This document shows, piece by piece, positions 46,961 through 59,200 of a stretch of DNA of 64,000 bases (the first letter of the stretch is position 1; each line of letters begins with the position of its first letter). Source of the DNA: Distichodus sexfasciatus (lineage: Eukaryota; Chordata; Actinopteri; Characiformes; Distichodontidae); contig JAVGVS010000007.1 in the NCBI GenBank assembly GCA_032718565.1, positions 6,942,319 to 7,006,318 of the forward strand. The letters run 5' to 3'. The position numbers and the translations under genes were made by a program. The notes beneath the pieces were generated by a model. The model saw nothing but the letters and a program-made list of their open reading frames with translations, was not told where the DNA came from and ran no database searches.

Positions 46961-47097
46961 AAGACGTAAGAATGATCTGGGTTACGCAGCACAGCGTGCA
47001 TTAGGGTTCTTGGTGCGGCTTTTAGATTCTGAGAATTGGGGTCTCATGGAATTATTCTTCAGTGGTTTGCAAGAGATTTTGGTGGTCTCACTGCCTC

Positions 47098-47597
47098 ACT
47101 GATCAGCCATAATATTATGACCACTCACCTAATATTGAGTACGTCTGCAAGTTGTGTTCTGACACCTTTTGCTCGGAACAAGCATTTAACATATTCAGCT
47201 GTTTCAGATACCGTAGCTCTTCTGTTGGATCGGACAATGTGGGACAGCCTTCACTCCCCACATGCTTCAGTAAGCCTCAGCAGCCCATGATCCTGTTGCC
47301 TGGACACCAGTATACATTCCTTAGACCACTTTTGGTAAATCCGGACCACTGCAGACCGGGAACATCCCACAAGAGCTGCAGTTTTGGAGATGCTCTGGGC
47401 CAGTGGTCTAGCCATCACAATTTGTATTGTGTCAAAGTCTCAAATATTTAGGCTTACAAGACATCAACTTCAAGGAAAGACATGTTCACTTGCTGCCTAA
47501 AATATCCCACTCACTGCCAGATGTCCGTATAATGAGGTACTCAATGTTATTCACTTCACCTGTCAGTGGTCATAATGTTATGGCTTATCGGCATATA
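47098..47597 (-). mobile_element. decayed Tc1-like element, internally deleted
   Basis: The ends are inverted: CAGCCATAATATTATGACCA at the left and TGGTCATAATGTTATGGCTT at the right. The interior on the minus strand contains a Tc1-type fragment (CAAAACTGCAGCTCTTGTGG, GGTCTGCAGTGGTC and ATCCAACAGAAGAGCTAC can be read), but it is only about 500 bp long and frameshifted. A second worn relative lies at 49585-49950. Confidence 0.7.
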
Positions 47598-48157
47598 TTT
47601 TATTAGAACACTTAGAAACAGGAATAATCCAGAACGCAGAAACGGGGCTTTATGGTTGGTGCTGCAGACTGCGACCTTGGGATTGATCGTTTTAGTTAGC
47701 CAAAATGAGGCACACAAATCTCCACAAACAGAATGACGGACAGCACAAATTTTGCAGGAATGTGTGTGTTAGAGAGAGGGATCCAAACTCTCTAGCTTCA
47801 GTGCAGAGTTACACACACACACACACACACCACTGTATGGGACAGGAGTGTGTTTGAGAATCGATGTGTAGAAGTGGGTTGGGGTGGGTCACTAGAATGC
47901 TGGCACACACACGTATACACACATCTCCTAAAAGGAGAGGCCACACCCGGAGCGTCACTATGGCAACAGAGTCGGATGAGGAGGCGTTTGTGCATACAAA
48001 GCAACCGGCTGGCAGCTAACTGGGTCAAAGTTCAGAGTTCAAAAGGTAAGCAGTGGGAGGGTTCGGAGAGGTCGAGTTCCATCTGGTTGAGTTTTGGTCC
48101 AGTTCGGTTTGACCCCTGCGAATTTCGTAGTCCAGAGCCACTGTACCGCAGGACACA

Positions 48158-48355
48158 CAAGGAAAGTGAGAGGGAGAGGAGAGAGAGAGGGAAGTGGGGA
48201 AGGAAGGAGGGAGGGAGGGAGGAGTGTGGTTTTGGCTCCAGCCGTAATTATGTCTAGATGTGTTGAGGTCCAGCCTGAGGACAGGCCTGCCTGGGAAACA
48301 CTGTTCCAGGGAGAGAGGGATGGATGAACGAGGAGAGGGAGAGAGGGACGGGGTT
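48158..48355. repeat. purine-rich low-complexity tract
   Basis: GAGAGGGAGAGGAGAGAGAG and GGAAGGAGGGAGGGAGGGAG stretches. Open frames here are compositional artefacts. Confidence 0.7.
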
Positions 48356-48530
48356 AGACGAGTGTTCCTGGCTTGGCCTTCTCACGTCCATACCACTGCA
48401 CATCTGCCAGCTCGGAGCACAGGGGACTGCTCAGGAAACAGCTATCACCGAACGATCTGGGGTGAGACAGAGAGACACACACACAATTATTATGGTCAAT
48501 GCTTAGTACCAAATTACGGTGGCTGAGAAA

Positions 48531-49281
48531 CTGGGCTGGGCAATTAATTGAAAATGAATTGAAACCAACATTAAAACCTCTAATCAACATAATCTCTATT
48601 ATTTCATTTATTTTTAATATTCCGTTAACACTTTTCAGAGAGCGTGTTCATGCACTGTCCACTTGAAAACATACAAGACTTCATCTGCGTTCCGACTGTG
48701 ACCAGAGTTTTATTCAATTATTTAAAAAGCACAAAGATAAAATATGTACTCTTTCAATAGAAAAAATATCCCAGCTTTAATAGTCAAGCACATTTACAGT
48801 ACAAACTTGAGGTGAACTATGAGGGCAAAAAACAAACAAAAAAACCCCAAAGCAAAATAACTTCAATAATCGTAACTGAGGTAACACATTAAGTTAATCA
48901 TGATACTGATTTGAGGTCGGGGCGGCACGGTGGCGCAGTGGTTAGTGCTGCCGCCTCACAGCGAGGTCCTGGGTTCGAACCCCAGGGACGGCCGTAGGGC
49001 CTTTCTGTGTGGAGTTTGCATGCTTTCCCCGTGTTTGCGTAGGTTTCCTCCCACAGTCCAAAGGCATGCACTATAGGTTAATTGGCGACTCTAAATTGGC
49101 CTCGTAAGGTGTGAATGTGAGTGTGTCTGCCCTGCGTGTGTTGGCGCATGCCCAGAGTTGGTCCCCGCCTTGCGCCCGTAAGTTGCCGGGATAGGCTCCG
49201 GTCCCCCCACGGCCCCGATTGCGATTCAGCAGTTCGTAAAATGAATGAATGAATGATTTGAGGTCATATTGCCCAGCCCTA
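48531..49281. mobile_element. hAT-like element with target duplication, carrying a SINE insertion
   Basis: It is flanked by exact 8-bp copies of CTGAGAAA (48523-48530 and 49282-49289). The ends are CTGGGCTGGGCAAT at the left and ATTGCCCAGCCCTA at the right. With the 335-bp SINE removed the element is about 400 bp. No transposase is visible. Confidence 0.85.
48919..49253 (+). mobile_element. full-length tRNA-derived SINE with 12-bp target duplication
   Basis: The tRNA-like head has GTGGCGCAGTGG (A-box) and GGTTCGAACCC (B-box). The body contains TGTGTGGAGTTTGCATGC and CTCCCACAGTCCAAAGGCAT; the tail is (ATGA)n. TGATTTGAGGTC occurs on both sides (48907-48918 and 49254-49265). It lies inside the hAT-like element at 48531-49281 and is the younger insertion. 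Confidence 0.9.
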
Positions 49282-49584
49282 CTGAGAAAGCCCAATGCAA
49301 TTTAAAATTGTCTGTGAACAGAAACTGCAAAACCACAAAGCATTTTTAAAGTTGTTTGATGTGTGTGTGCAAACACAATGCAATTTAGTAGATGCAACAC
49401 CAAGTCACAACAGTTTCAACAAAATGCTAACACATGCGCCACATTCAGAGACATGTTGCACATACAGAAGACACATGCAACTTCGGAAACACTGCATCTA
49501 GCCTGTACGTGACAGAGGACACTTTGTTTCGGGTGGTCACGATTTTCAAATATATGGCGCTAGCATAATACAAATTTCAGAGAT

Positions 49585-49950
49585 TTCGGTGGTCTCACTG
49601 CTATAATATTATGACCACTCGCCTAATGTTGAGTTAATCTGCAGCTACGCAGCACCAACAAACTGATGCACTTTGTGTTCTGATCAGAACCTGCATTAAC
49701 ACATTCAGCAGTTTAAAACACGGTAGCTTTTCTGATAGATCGGACGGGGCAGCCTTCAATCCCCCCATGCATCGGCCCTCAGCAGCCCAGGATCCGGTAG
49801 ATCTCATTTGCCACCATTGAAAATTATTCCTTATCAAAGCATCCTCTGCGAACATGTCTGTTGTGCTGTGGCTTTTTGCAGCATTTCTGAAGGTGCAGGT
49901 GTTTTCTGTATTTCCAGGGCGTGTGAAATGGGGTGCCCATGTTGTCATTT
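49585..49950 (-). mobile_element. worn Tc1-like remnant
   Basis: It starts with CTATAATATTATGACCACTC, like the element end at 47098, then shows diverged copies of the same interior phrases (GATAGATCGGACGGGGCAGC, CTCAGCAGCCCAGGATC). No right end was found. Confidence 0.55.
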
Positions 49951-50269
49951 TGATTAAACTGTTTATTGAACTTGTGTAGCGTCATCAAGATTGCAGATGG
50001 TTTTCACATGCATCATCAACTTGAATAACATGCTTTGTGGTTTTGCAACAGATTTTTCTATTAGATCTGTGTTTGTTTCATTTGCAGTGAGATTGTTAAT
50101 TTTGATTTGCACTGAAATTTCTCGGCCACCGTATTAGAAGCAAATAACACGCAAGTTAAATCTCATCTCATGAAGAAACATCTGGAGTCACAAAGCTAGA
50201 CAGGAATTATAAAGAGCGATTGAGGCAGCACAAACATGCAGAGACGAAGAAAAGGGAGAAGGATAAAAA

Positions 50270-50352
50270 AAGATTAAGTGTACAGTATATGAATGTGTGA
50301 GACACAGAGAGAGACAGTGAGAGAGAGAGAGAGACAGAGAGAGACAGAGAGA
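50270..50352. repeat. GA-rich microsatellite
   Basis: GAGAGAGACAGAGAGAG-type repeats immediately 3' of the frmd4a stop codon, so probably within its 3' untranslated region. A second GA-rich tract lies at 50520-50570, upstream of the last coding exon. Confidence 0.8.
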
Positions 50353-50369
50353 GGAGAGTGAATACCTCT

Positions 50370-53217
50370 CTACTGGTCAGTGCTTTGGTGAGAGGGAGAG
50401 CGGTCTTCAGTAGGAGAGTTTTCAGCTGTGTCACTGCCCCGAAGAAAAACACCACAACACAAAACACACACACACACACACACCCAACCCAGACAGAGCA
50501 GTCAAGCAGATGTGGGTTAGAGAAAAAGGGACAGAGGGAGAGTGAGAGAGGGAGGGAGAGAGAAGAGAAAGTGGTTAGCAGCTGTGTGACAGTTTACAGC
50601 AGGTGGAAGACAGTGTAGATTAGAAGGGTTAAGTTGGAGAAATACTGTTACAGACTTTAACAGATCTCAGCTTCTGCAAAAGTCTTCTCTACGGGTACTA
50701 GTCAGGTTTCACTGACCGTCTGACCAACCCTTCAAGACTTATTATGGGTTTACTTAACATGTTGTACATTATTTTAACACAATACTGATTGTTGTTTCTC
50801 TCTACTTAGTTGCTGTTGCGATATTTGCATATTATTGAACCCCTCACGTAGTTGCTTAGGCTTTACGAAGACTCTTATTTTTTAACAGATTATCGGGGTA
50901 GAATTCAAACTAGAACTACTGCAAATCACGCACACTCAATGCAAAAAGACAATTCCAGGACCATAACTATAGTCTGAATTCTGCATGTGACTAAATCTCT
51001 TTTCTATCTTTAGTTTAAAGTTTATATTTTATAGTCTGTTTATATACTGCATATTCTATGTGCCTTATTTGTTCCTTGTACTGGAATGGAGTCACATCAT
51101 CTCATCCCTCTGTATACTTGTATATAGCGAAGATGACAAAGTTTCCTTTGACTTTGACATGTAGAGCATTAGTAAAACTACTTAGTGACACACAACGTTA
51201 ATACTCACTATGTCTGTAAAAATATTTAAATATCTCTAAAATGCAAACGATCACTGATGACAACAAAGCTGCTGTGTACAACATCCACTGTGAATTGAAC
51301 AAACAAATATAACCCCATAATGAACCCTGTATCACTGCGTACATTTAGCCCTATTATTAAAAAACAGCAACCAAATGCTGCACCCATACCTGTTGTTCTT
51401 CAGACACCCTCAACAACTGCTTGTAATTCTTAATCTGTCCCCAGAATTGTACCCAGGACATGCCATCTGTATAATTTTCCAGCGCTCAAACAAGGAAATT
51501 CCACTTTGAGGACTACTGTGCTACTTCAGGAAGATTGGAGTAATATAACAGAATGCCACTCAAACCCAAAAATCCCTTTCCATAGTAGGTTGGTCAGAGT
51601 ACAGTAAGTTTGTAAAGGACTAGACAAGCTCTGTCAGTATTATCAGACCTCTAGTAACACTTTACCACAGTGAGATGTCAGTTAAGAGCTGTCTTAGGTG
51701 CACAGCAATCCTATTTTTCATAGTAGCCATTACCAACCATATAGAGACAGTCTGGAGAGTGTGAATCAACTGCATTTCTTTTAGGTTCTTGAAGATGTTT
51801 CACTTTTCTTTCCGAAAAGAGGTCAAACATCTTCAAGAACCTAAAAGAGGTTGCCTTTGATTCAAGCTTTCAAGACCACCATGTCCTGGACTCTTCAGCC
51901 ATAACACCAGTAGATTTATTAGAAGGCTGTGGTAAAGTGTTTTCTGTGTTTTGGAACTCTTGCCCATTCCAAATGCGGATAACAAAAAGCAGTTGTTCTG
52001 CTGTGGCCACCCCTAACGGGGGAAGTTGAAAGAAGAAGTAGTAGTCTGGCTAACATGCTCACTAGGTTCACTAGCGTCTCTTTTCCACTGCACCGGTGCT
52101 GATGCTTGACCAGTCCAGAACCAGAAAGAAGTGTCCCGCATTTCCATTGACTTATGGGAGCTAGGTGATGACACTGCAACCACTTTATACACCAGCTCTA
52201 CTAGATGAAGCAACAATGAAGGAGGACATGTTGTGTTTTCAGATGCTGCTTCAAGCTTTGAGGATATATTTAAATATCCAAAAACACCTCATTCAACGAC
52301 ATTTCACAGTTGAAAGAGATTGACATCAACAATTACATCCTTTGAGATTATCTTATCAACTGATTTGTAAAACCCGCAAACTTTCATTTCTTCCTTTATA
52401 TCTTCTTTTATTTACATTTATAGCACTTAGCAGACACTTATCCAGAGCGACATCTAATTACAGGGACAGTTTTCCTGGAGCAACTTGGGGTTAAGCGTCT
52501 TGTTCAGGGACCCAGTGGTGGTAGTGCTGGACGTAGGATTTGAACCCATGACCTGTTAGTCCAGAGGTGAGTATCATTACCACTAGATCTAGATCACCAC
52601 CACCACCACCACCATCACCTTTCACCGTTTTCTTTCTTTGTGTGCTTTCTAATTTCTGCTGAATTACTGGTGAAGACTGGATTGGTAAATGTACATTAAT
52701 ATTGTTTGTAGCCAACTAAACACAACTTATGACAATTACAACACAACAAATTTGCCACAAGTTGCTTTACTCTGCCTAACTCACAGGTTCATGGTTCCAG
52801 ACTAAAGTTTTGGTGCCAGTTCGGAGGTGATTCTGCAGCACTGCCACTAACGTAATGTGAAAAACATGACACCAGTTCCAAATTGGAACTGCACGAGTAC
52901 CGGCGCAGTGGACAAAAAGGTATACCATGACTAATTTTAGCACTGTGCTCAAAATTCAACTAATAGAAAATTCTGTTGCTAATTAAATAATGTTGAAAAT
53001 ATTAAACAGCTAAACAAAGCACTATAAGGAGAACAGCAGCAGCTTCTTACCCGGTCTGCCAGTTGAGTATGTGCTGGGGGCTGCAGGGCGGCGTGGCTGA
53101 GGACTCACTACATGGAGTTCCACTCCTCTGACTGTGTGGAGAGGCAACTAAACACACACACACAAACACACACACACACCCCAACAGACACACAGTTATT
53201 ATACATGTACTGTGTAC

Positions 53218-53255
<38 letters not shown>

Positions 53256-56200
53256 GGTCAGGCATTCACATGCTCCCATGGGGCAAGCTGTCAGAGATAA
53301 AATGAGCTTGTCAGACACTTCAGGGTGGGAGGGTCAAAAAGGGGCAACACACCCACACTACTCACAGACCACCCTGACAGCACCTCGCACTTCACAGGAA
53401 TGCACTCAGCTAAACTGCTCTATCGGGATTGACCACATACAGTACATACATCAACATTAACTATCACCCAAGCTTAATATCCACAAACACACACACAGAG
53501 TATTTATGTACATCTAAACGCTCAGTGCATACAGGAATATTAGAAGCAATTTGTAAGTCTAGAAATCCAAGAGTATCAGTAGCTATAAGGGGGAGTATCA
53601 ACTGGCCTTTTCCCTCCAATATACTGCTATGGGCCAAAGTACTAAAACTGACTGCAAATGTAGACTTGTTAACATTTAAAAATCAAAAATACACACGCAC
53701 GCACACACATCACTTATCACTAGCGCTGGGCGATATGGACCAGATGTTCATATATTACCTACTAAATTGTTTACAAAGTCACTCATTTGTATTTACTCAT
53801 TTATGTTTTCATATTATTTGTATCTAACTGCAAAGTAATAATTTTATATGATCGGCATAAACAAAATACACACATTAGTGCAACAAAGACATCTAAACAA
53901 TAATGTATAAAGGCAAATTACGTACCTAGAGTGTACTTAGTAAGTGTAGCAGGAGGTTTAACCACTTTAGTCAATTAGACATTAAAACGCAGGCACATTG
54001 AAAACTGTTTTGCAAACAAACAAACCACTGAAACATTACACCCCAATAAAACAATATACCACGAGTTTGATATGTTTATTTTTGTTTTATATTGTGCACC
54101 GTTAAGCACTCATTGTGTATTGCATTTTAATCTGTCTCAAATTATTTACCATCAAGCCAGCTTTTTCCTCTACTTCAATTGGCCTCATCAATAAGGTCAG
54201 AGACTCTCACAGACTTTTACCTCCCAGCCTGTTTTTTTGCTGTGTTTTTGCCCACCTCTACTGTCGTCATGCTACTCATACTGTGAACGTTGCAGTATTG
54301 CACATCCTTGGTTCAAATTGTGGAGTTGGCTATTGATTTAAATTCACTGCACACACTCTAGCTCCGGCACATTCATGTCATGACCTTTTCTCATGCTGTG
54401 GTCTATATAAGGAAACTCTGTAAATTACTATATCATTGGACTCTCTTTAAATTTGTACGGCAATATCCATAATACTCCTTACTCTTAATGTCTTGGCACC
54501 AACCACCAAAGAAAATTCCTTGTTTGTGGCAATAAACTTCATTCTGATTCAGATTATACTATTTTCAGATTATCTATTTTCAAATTTCATGGACAGTCTC
54601 CCTGGAGCAATTTGGGGTTAAGGGTCTTGCTCAAAGAGACCCAGTGGTGTTAATGCTGGGGGTCGGACTTGAGCATCTTACCCCTAGACCACTAGTACCC
54701 CCAGTACTAAAGTGACACTAACCACGTAAAGCAAATACCTTATACCAGCAGTTCCCAAACCCAGTCCTGGCGAGCCACTGCTCTGCACAGATTCGGTATT
54801 TCCTGCACCACTGCACGCTGATCCTACGTTGCTAATTAGCTAATCAGTAGCATCAGCTGTGCTGTGAGTCGGGAAACTCAAATCTGTGCAGAGCAGTGGG
54901 TCGCCAGGACTGGGTTTGGGAAACGCTGCCTTATACAATTTTAACCTACTTGGCAAATAAATCCAGTTCAGATTCTTGGAAATACTGATTAGACGTCTTA
55001 CCTGGCGATCCCTTGGCCAACGTGCCCACTCTCCCGCCGCGTCCGTCCACCGCGTTGGATCCCCGCGAGTGTTCCTTCAACGAGCCGGACGAGCGCTGGT
55101 ACCAGCAGCGCAGCTCCTCTGAGACAGCGGCCCGGCCGGCGCCTCCCCCCTCCCTCCCCAACGATGGAGTCCTCACAATCTGTGACCTGGAGGGGGTCAA
55201 CCTTCCACTTCCTCCACCTCCTTCTCCATCCTCCCCCGAACCCCAGCCTTCTTTGTAGAGACCTCCAGCCGTGTATGAGTTGGAGGTCTTGAACTGCGCC
55301 TTAACGCTGTAGTGGCCTTCCTGGTCGTTCTCCAGACTGCGCACCACCACGGCGCTGGGGCTGCTGCCCTCCGTGTACAGCGGGTACTCCTTGATCCGGT
55401 ACTGGGAGGACGGCTGGCTCTGGCTGTGCAGGTAGACGCCCTGGTGGCCGCCGCACACCCCGGCGTGGGTGCCCCCGTTGCGGGCGGCCAGGTTGGGCAT
55501 GCTGCCCGAGCTGGAGGTACCCAGGTGGCCGGCCGACTTGTGGCGCTGACGCTGCCTCTGCCGCGCCTTGGAGGGCGAGTCCTCGGCCAGCGTGCAGTAG
55601 TTGGGGTTGGAGCCGGACGACGGGTAGTAGTGCTCTGAGCTGGAGTGGCTGGTGCAGGACGAGCAGTCGTCGGGGGCCACAGAGCCGTTGCTCCCCGTCC
55701 GCTGGGGACCCGAAAGGAAGAGGTCGGGGCTCAGGCCTGCTTCTGACTCCGCCTCCATGGTCAGCAGCTTCCCCTGAGACTCCAGGCTGGAGCTCCGGCC
55801 ACGGAAAGGCTGAGAGAGGCTGAAATTGAAAAATAATTCCGTATTCATAACGACCAAAAAACACAATACGAATGTCATGGTCCAGGACCGTGATACGCCC
55901 CATCCCCACCTTTACTCCGCCCCGTACCACGCTAACATGTTTCTACTGCAAAAAATAACTAAAAGTCATTTTAAAAATCACAGTGTACAGTATTACCTGT
56001 TATCTCTATTATTGAGTATCTCTACACCTGGTAATTATTACATATCATGTGAGGAGGAAATGAACCAAAGTGTGTGTGTGTGTGTGTGTGTATATACCTG
56101 GCTGAATGGACGTAACTCCTGGTTCTCAGGTCAGGAGTGGAAGGCATGCTGGACTGGCTGTTCCAGTGGGGAAGAGCGCGAACTGGGCTGTTCTGAAGAG

Positions 56201-59200
56201 AGTTACTCCCCCCTGCCTCACAGCTGCCGGTGCTGGGAAACCGTCTGTGACTACTGCTTACACACACGCACACACACACACACACATTTGCAGAGAGAGA
56301 ATGAGAGGGAGGCAGAAGCATTAGCAACAGAAAATTACCAGACATATTTCAGGACTTATTATATTCTTCCATTACACAAAATTTCATCATTTTAAAGGCT
56401 AAAAGATTACAAAGCACTTTGTTGCTAGACAACTGGAAGGGCGGAATTTGTAACCTATGCCTGAACCGCATGAAATATCTAACTGCCCAGGGCTGCACCA
56501 AATGATTATTTTGATAAATTATTAATTGGTCACGAAAAGTCAAGAGCATATCACTGCCATTAAAACCGAGCTTTTTAAACGTTGCATACTGAGTAAATGA
56601 AGCGTCAGCCACTTTTCTAATGTAATGAAGTGATGACATAAGCAGCGTAATGACCCACCTGGAGTGGGAGGAGCGTTTCTTCACTCTCTCGTAGGGCTCG
56701 TCCAGTGAGCTCTCACTCCACATACGGGGTTTGATGGGCGACTTGTCGTAGTCGCTGCGCTGGTAGTGCAGGTGTCTGAGGCCCTCCAGAGACTGCGGAG
56801 GAGGTGGCCTGCTGTGGGACGGCGGCCGGGGCGGGAGGCCTTTATGCGGCGAGGCCACTGGAGAGAAGGTGGGGGTCCCTGTGACCTGGGAGTCGTCTAG
56901 GACAAGGGTAAGAAGCAAATGAAGGAGTCAGTTTGTATGTGTGACGCTATGTGGTGTATGGAGTAACCAGAATCCCTTATTGATTCCTTAAAAAGAAAAT
57001 GATCAAGTTAGAAATCATTCATTAGAGACAAAGATACTAAAGTGTTGCTTGTTTCAACATATGATTGTTCTCATATTAACCCTTTATTCTCATAATTTCG
57101 GAGTTAAATGAATATGAGAATTGCTTTCAAAACATGATGGCAATTCTCACTTAGACCTCATGAGGAATGTGAGAACTTATATTTTATTAAACAAAACTTA
57201 TATTTATAAAATAACTGACATTTCTGACTTAAGTGCTAACCTGAGTGCTTTTATTCATCATTTCTGAGTTTAAGGAATATGACAATTGTTTTCAAAATAT
57301 GACGACAATTCTCATATTCCTCATTCTCACCTTTGTTCTCATCATTTTAGTTTTTTTGTATCATTTCCAGGTTAAAGGAATATGAGAATTGTTTTGACAA
57401 TGTTGTCAATTTTCACATTCTTCAAGCTCAAAAAATGATGAATCCACATTATTACATAGTACAACAACAAAGTAAAACTAATCTAGTACTACACACTACT
57501 GGTGATGTGTAAGGGACAGTGTAAAGGTAGATTGTGATAGTGTTTATGTTCTGAACCTGAACAATCAATACTAGTGTCTTGATCCTTTGTGTGCGTACAT
57601 GTTTGTGTGTGTAGGTGAAGCAGGAAAAACCTCACCATCATCTAGCACCAGTGCGTCAGATAGCGAGCTGTCCTCGGAGCCGATGTTGGCCTCTGCCGAA
57701 AAAAGACAACACACAAGGCTCAACATCACGCCTAACCACACACACACACACACACATTACAGGTAGGCTGTTAACCATTAAGCGTACATGTCTTTATCCT
57801 CATGCTCTGCGGGTGAGCATGGGGTTTTACGTGTTTATGTGCATGTGAAAATGTGTTAAAAGTATTTCACGCCCCGCTCCGACCCGAGCCGGGCTGAGGT
57901 CAGATGCACGCTGTTTTACAGCTCGAACGGAGTTCTAGTTCCCTCTGCTCTCAGCATGGTGGCTCCCGCACAGGGGAGGACTTCGTTAGCTTGCTTAATA
58001 AAGCGCCATTACCATAGCAACCAGCTAAAGTAATGATGCCTTCGTCAAACAAGCACACCTGCAACACACACACTCACTTATATATTCAGTAATGTGTAGA
58101 TGTGTTTTGTTATTGCCCTGTTTGTGCTTCCTTACATAGCTCTGTATGTGTTTATGTGCGAGTCTTTTGATATTTAGACTAGGGGGTGAGTGATATTGTT
58201 TTTTAGAGTCAATATTAATAATGAATGAGGCCATAAAAACAATATTTAGAAACAATATATGTATGCTGCAAACATGAAAATTGGTGTTAAAATTTAAGAT
58301 ATTTAAGTTGTCAAGAGACAACTTCTTTACTCTTTCACCAGTTAAATTCCTTTAGACCACAGGGTGATGACTGCATCAGAGTCAAAGTGGCATATTTATA
58401 CATTTTATCTGCATATCGCTGTAAAAAAAAAAAAAGACCAATAATGATAAACATAAAAATGCTACACATCTTTAAGTGAGATACGTGACTGATTATTTGT
58501 TATTGTGAACACACCACAGCACAGCACACAGTGCAACACAACCAAATGTGATCTCTGCATTTGACCCATCCATGAAGGAGCAGTGGGCAGCTTTTTGGCA
58601 GCACCTGGTATGCATGAGAATTGCACCTTACTCATGAGTACCTCAGTGGTACATCTGCCGGTCCGGCAACGTTTCGATCACAGGACCAACTCCCAAGCCA
58701 TTACGCTACAAACTGGTCCCTTACAAAAATTTTAGGCCTCTGTCAAACAGTTGGCTTTAACCTTTTAGTAATGTTGCCGCAAATCTGCAGCAAGGTCATA
58801 CATGCAAAATAGGTTTGTTACAAACTTGCGGTGGACTTCTAGTAAACTTACGTTCCTGGCAAATATGTCACCAAAAGTTCACTACAAGGTTGCCATTATG
58901 GCAAATTATTTTGTCAAATCATTGGCAAATACATTTGCAACTAGTGGCAATTTCTCATTGTTGCAGAACATTGCTTCACGTTTTCCACCCAGTTAGCAAA
59001 CAAATTTGGACCGATTCTGGCCGAGTTGTGGCACAGTCCGTTCACTGTCGGCACAAGCAAACATTGAGTCGTTCCAAGTACGGTAAGCGATTCTGGCTGA
59101 GAGTCTGCATTTTTCGTGTGGGCCACAACCGTTCTGAGTATGGCAAGTGATTCCAAGGAAGAACGATGTCTGGGCCGTCATTGGGCCTGCTATGGCCCAA

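Larger units (their letters stand above)
37397..50369. other. 13-kb convergent gap between prpf18 and frmd4a
   Basis: No coding exon recognised. The prpf18 3' untranslated region ends near 37540. The frmd4a 3' untranslated region begins at 50369 and runs leftward for an unknown distance. Repeats account for much of the rest; see the separate entries. Frames at 40455-40715, 41183-41422 and 41806-42141 match no family I know. The AT-rich stretch 43600-44500 has few recognisable repeats and might be untranslated region or conserved noncoding sequence, which I cannot judge without a comparison. Confidence 0.5.

Noticed and set aside
47798..48590. Overlapping frames of 60-135 aa on both strands
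   Set aside because: Driven by CA and GA low-complexity tracts; no conserved domain.
55312..55638. 108-aa plus-strand frame
   Set aside because: Antisense shadow of the same frmd4a exon, with Ala/Val/Gly-rich composition.
55806..55812. Alternative acceptor CTCAG|CC for the large frmd4a exon
   Set aside because: It would shift the frame relative to the preceding exon (phase 2); the acceptor ten bases upstream keeps SLSQPFRGR in frame.
55301..55930. 209-aa minus-strand frame overlapping frmd4a in another frame
   Set aside because: Shadow frame of the GC-rich frmd4a exon; the frame used in the gene matches the family on both sides.
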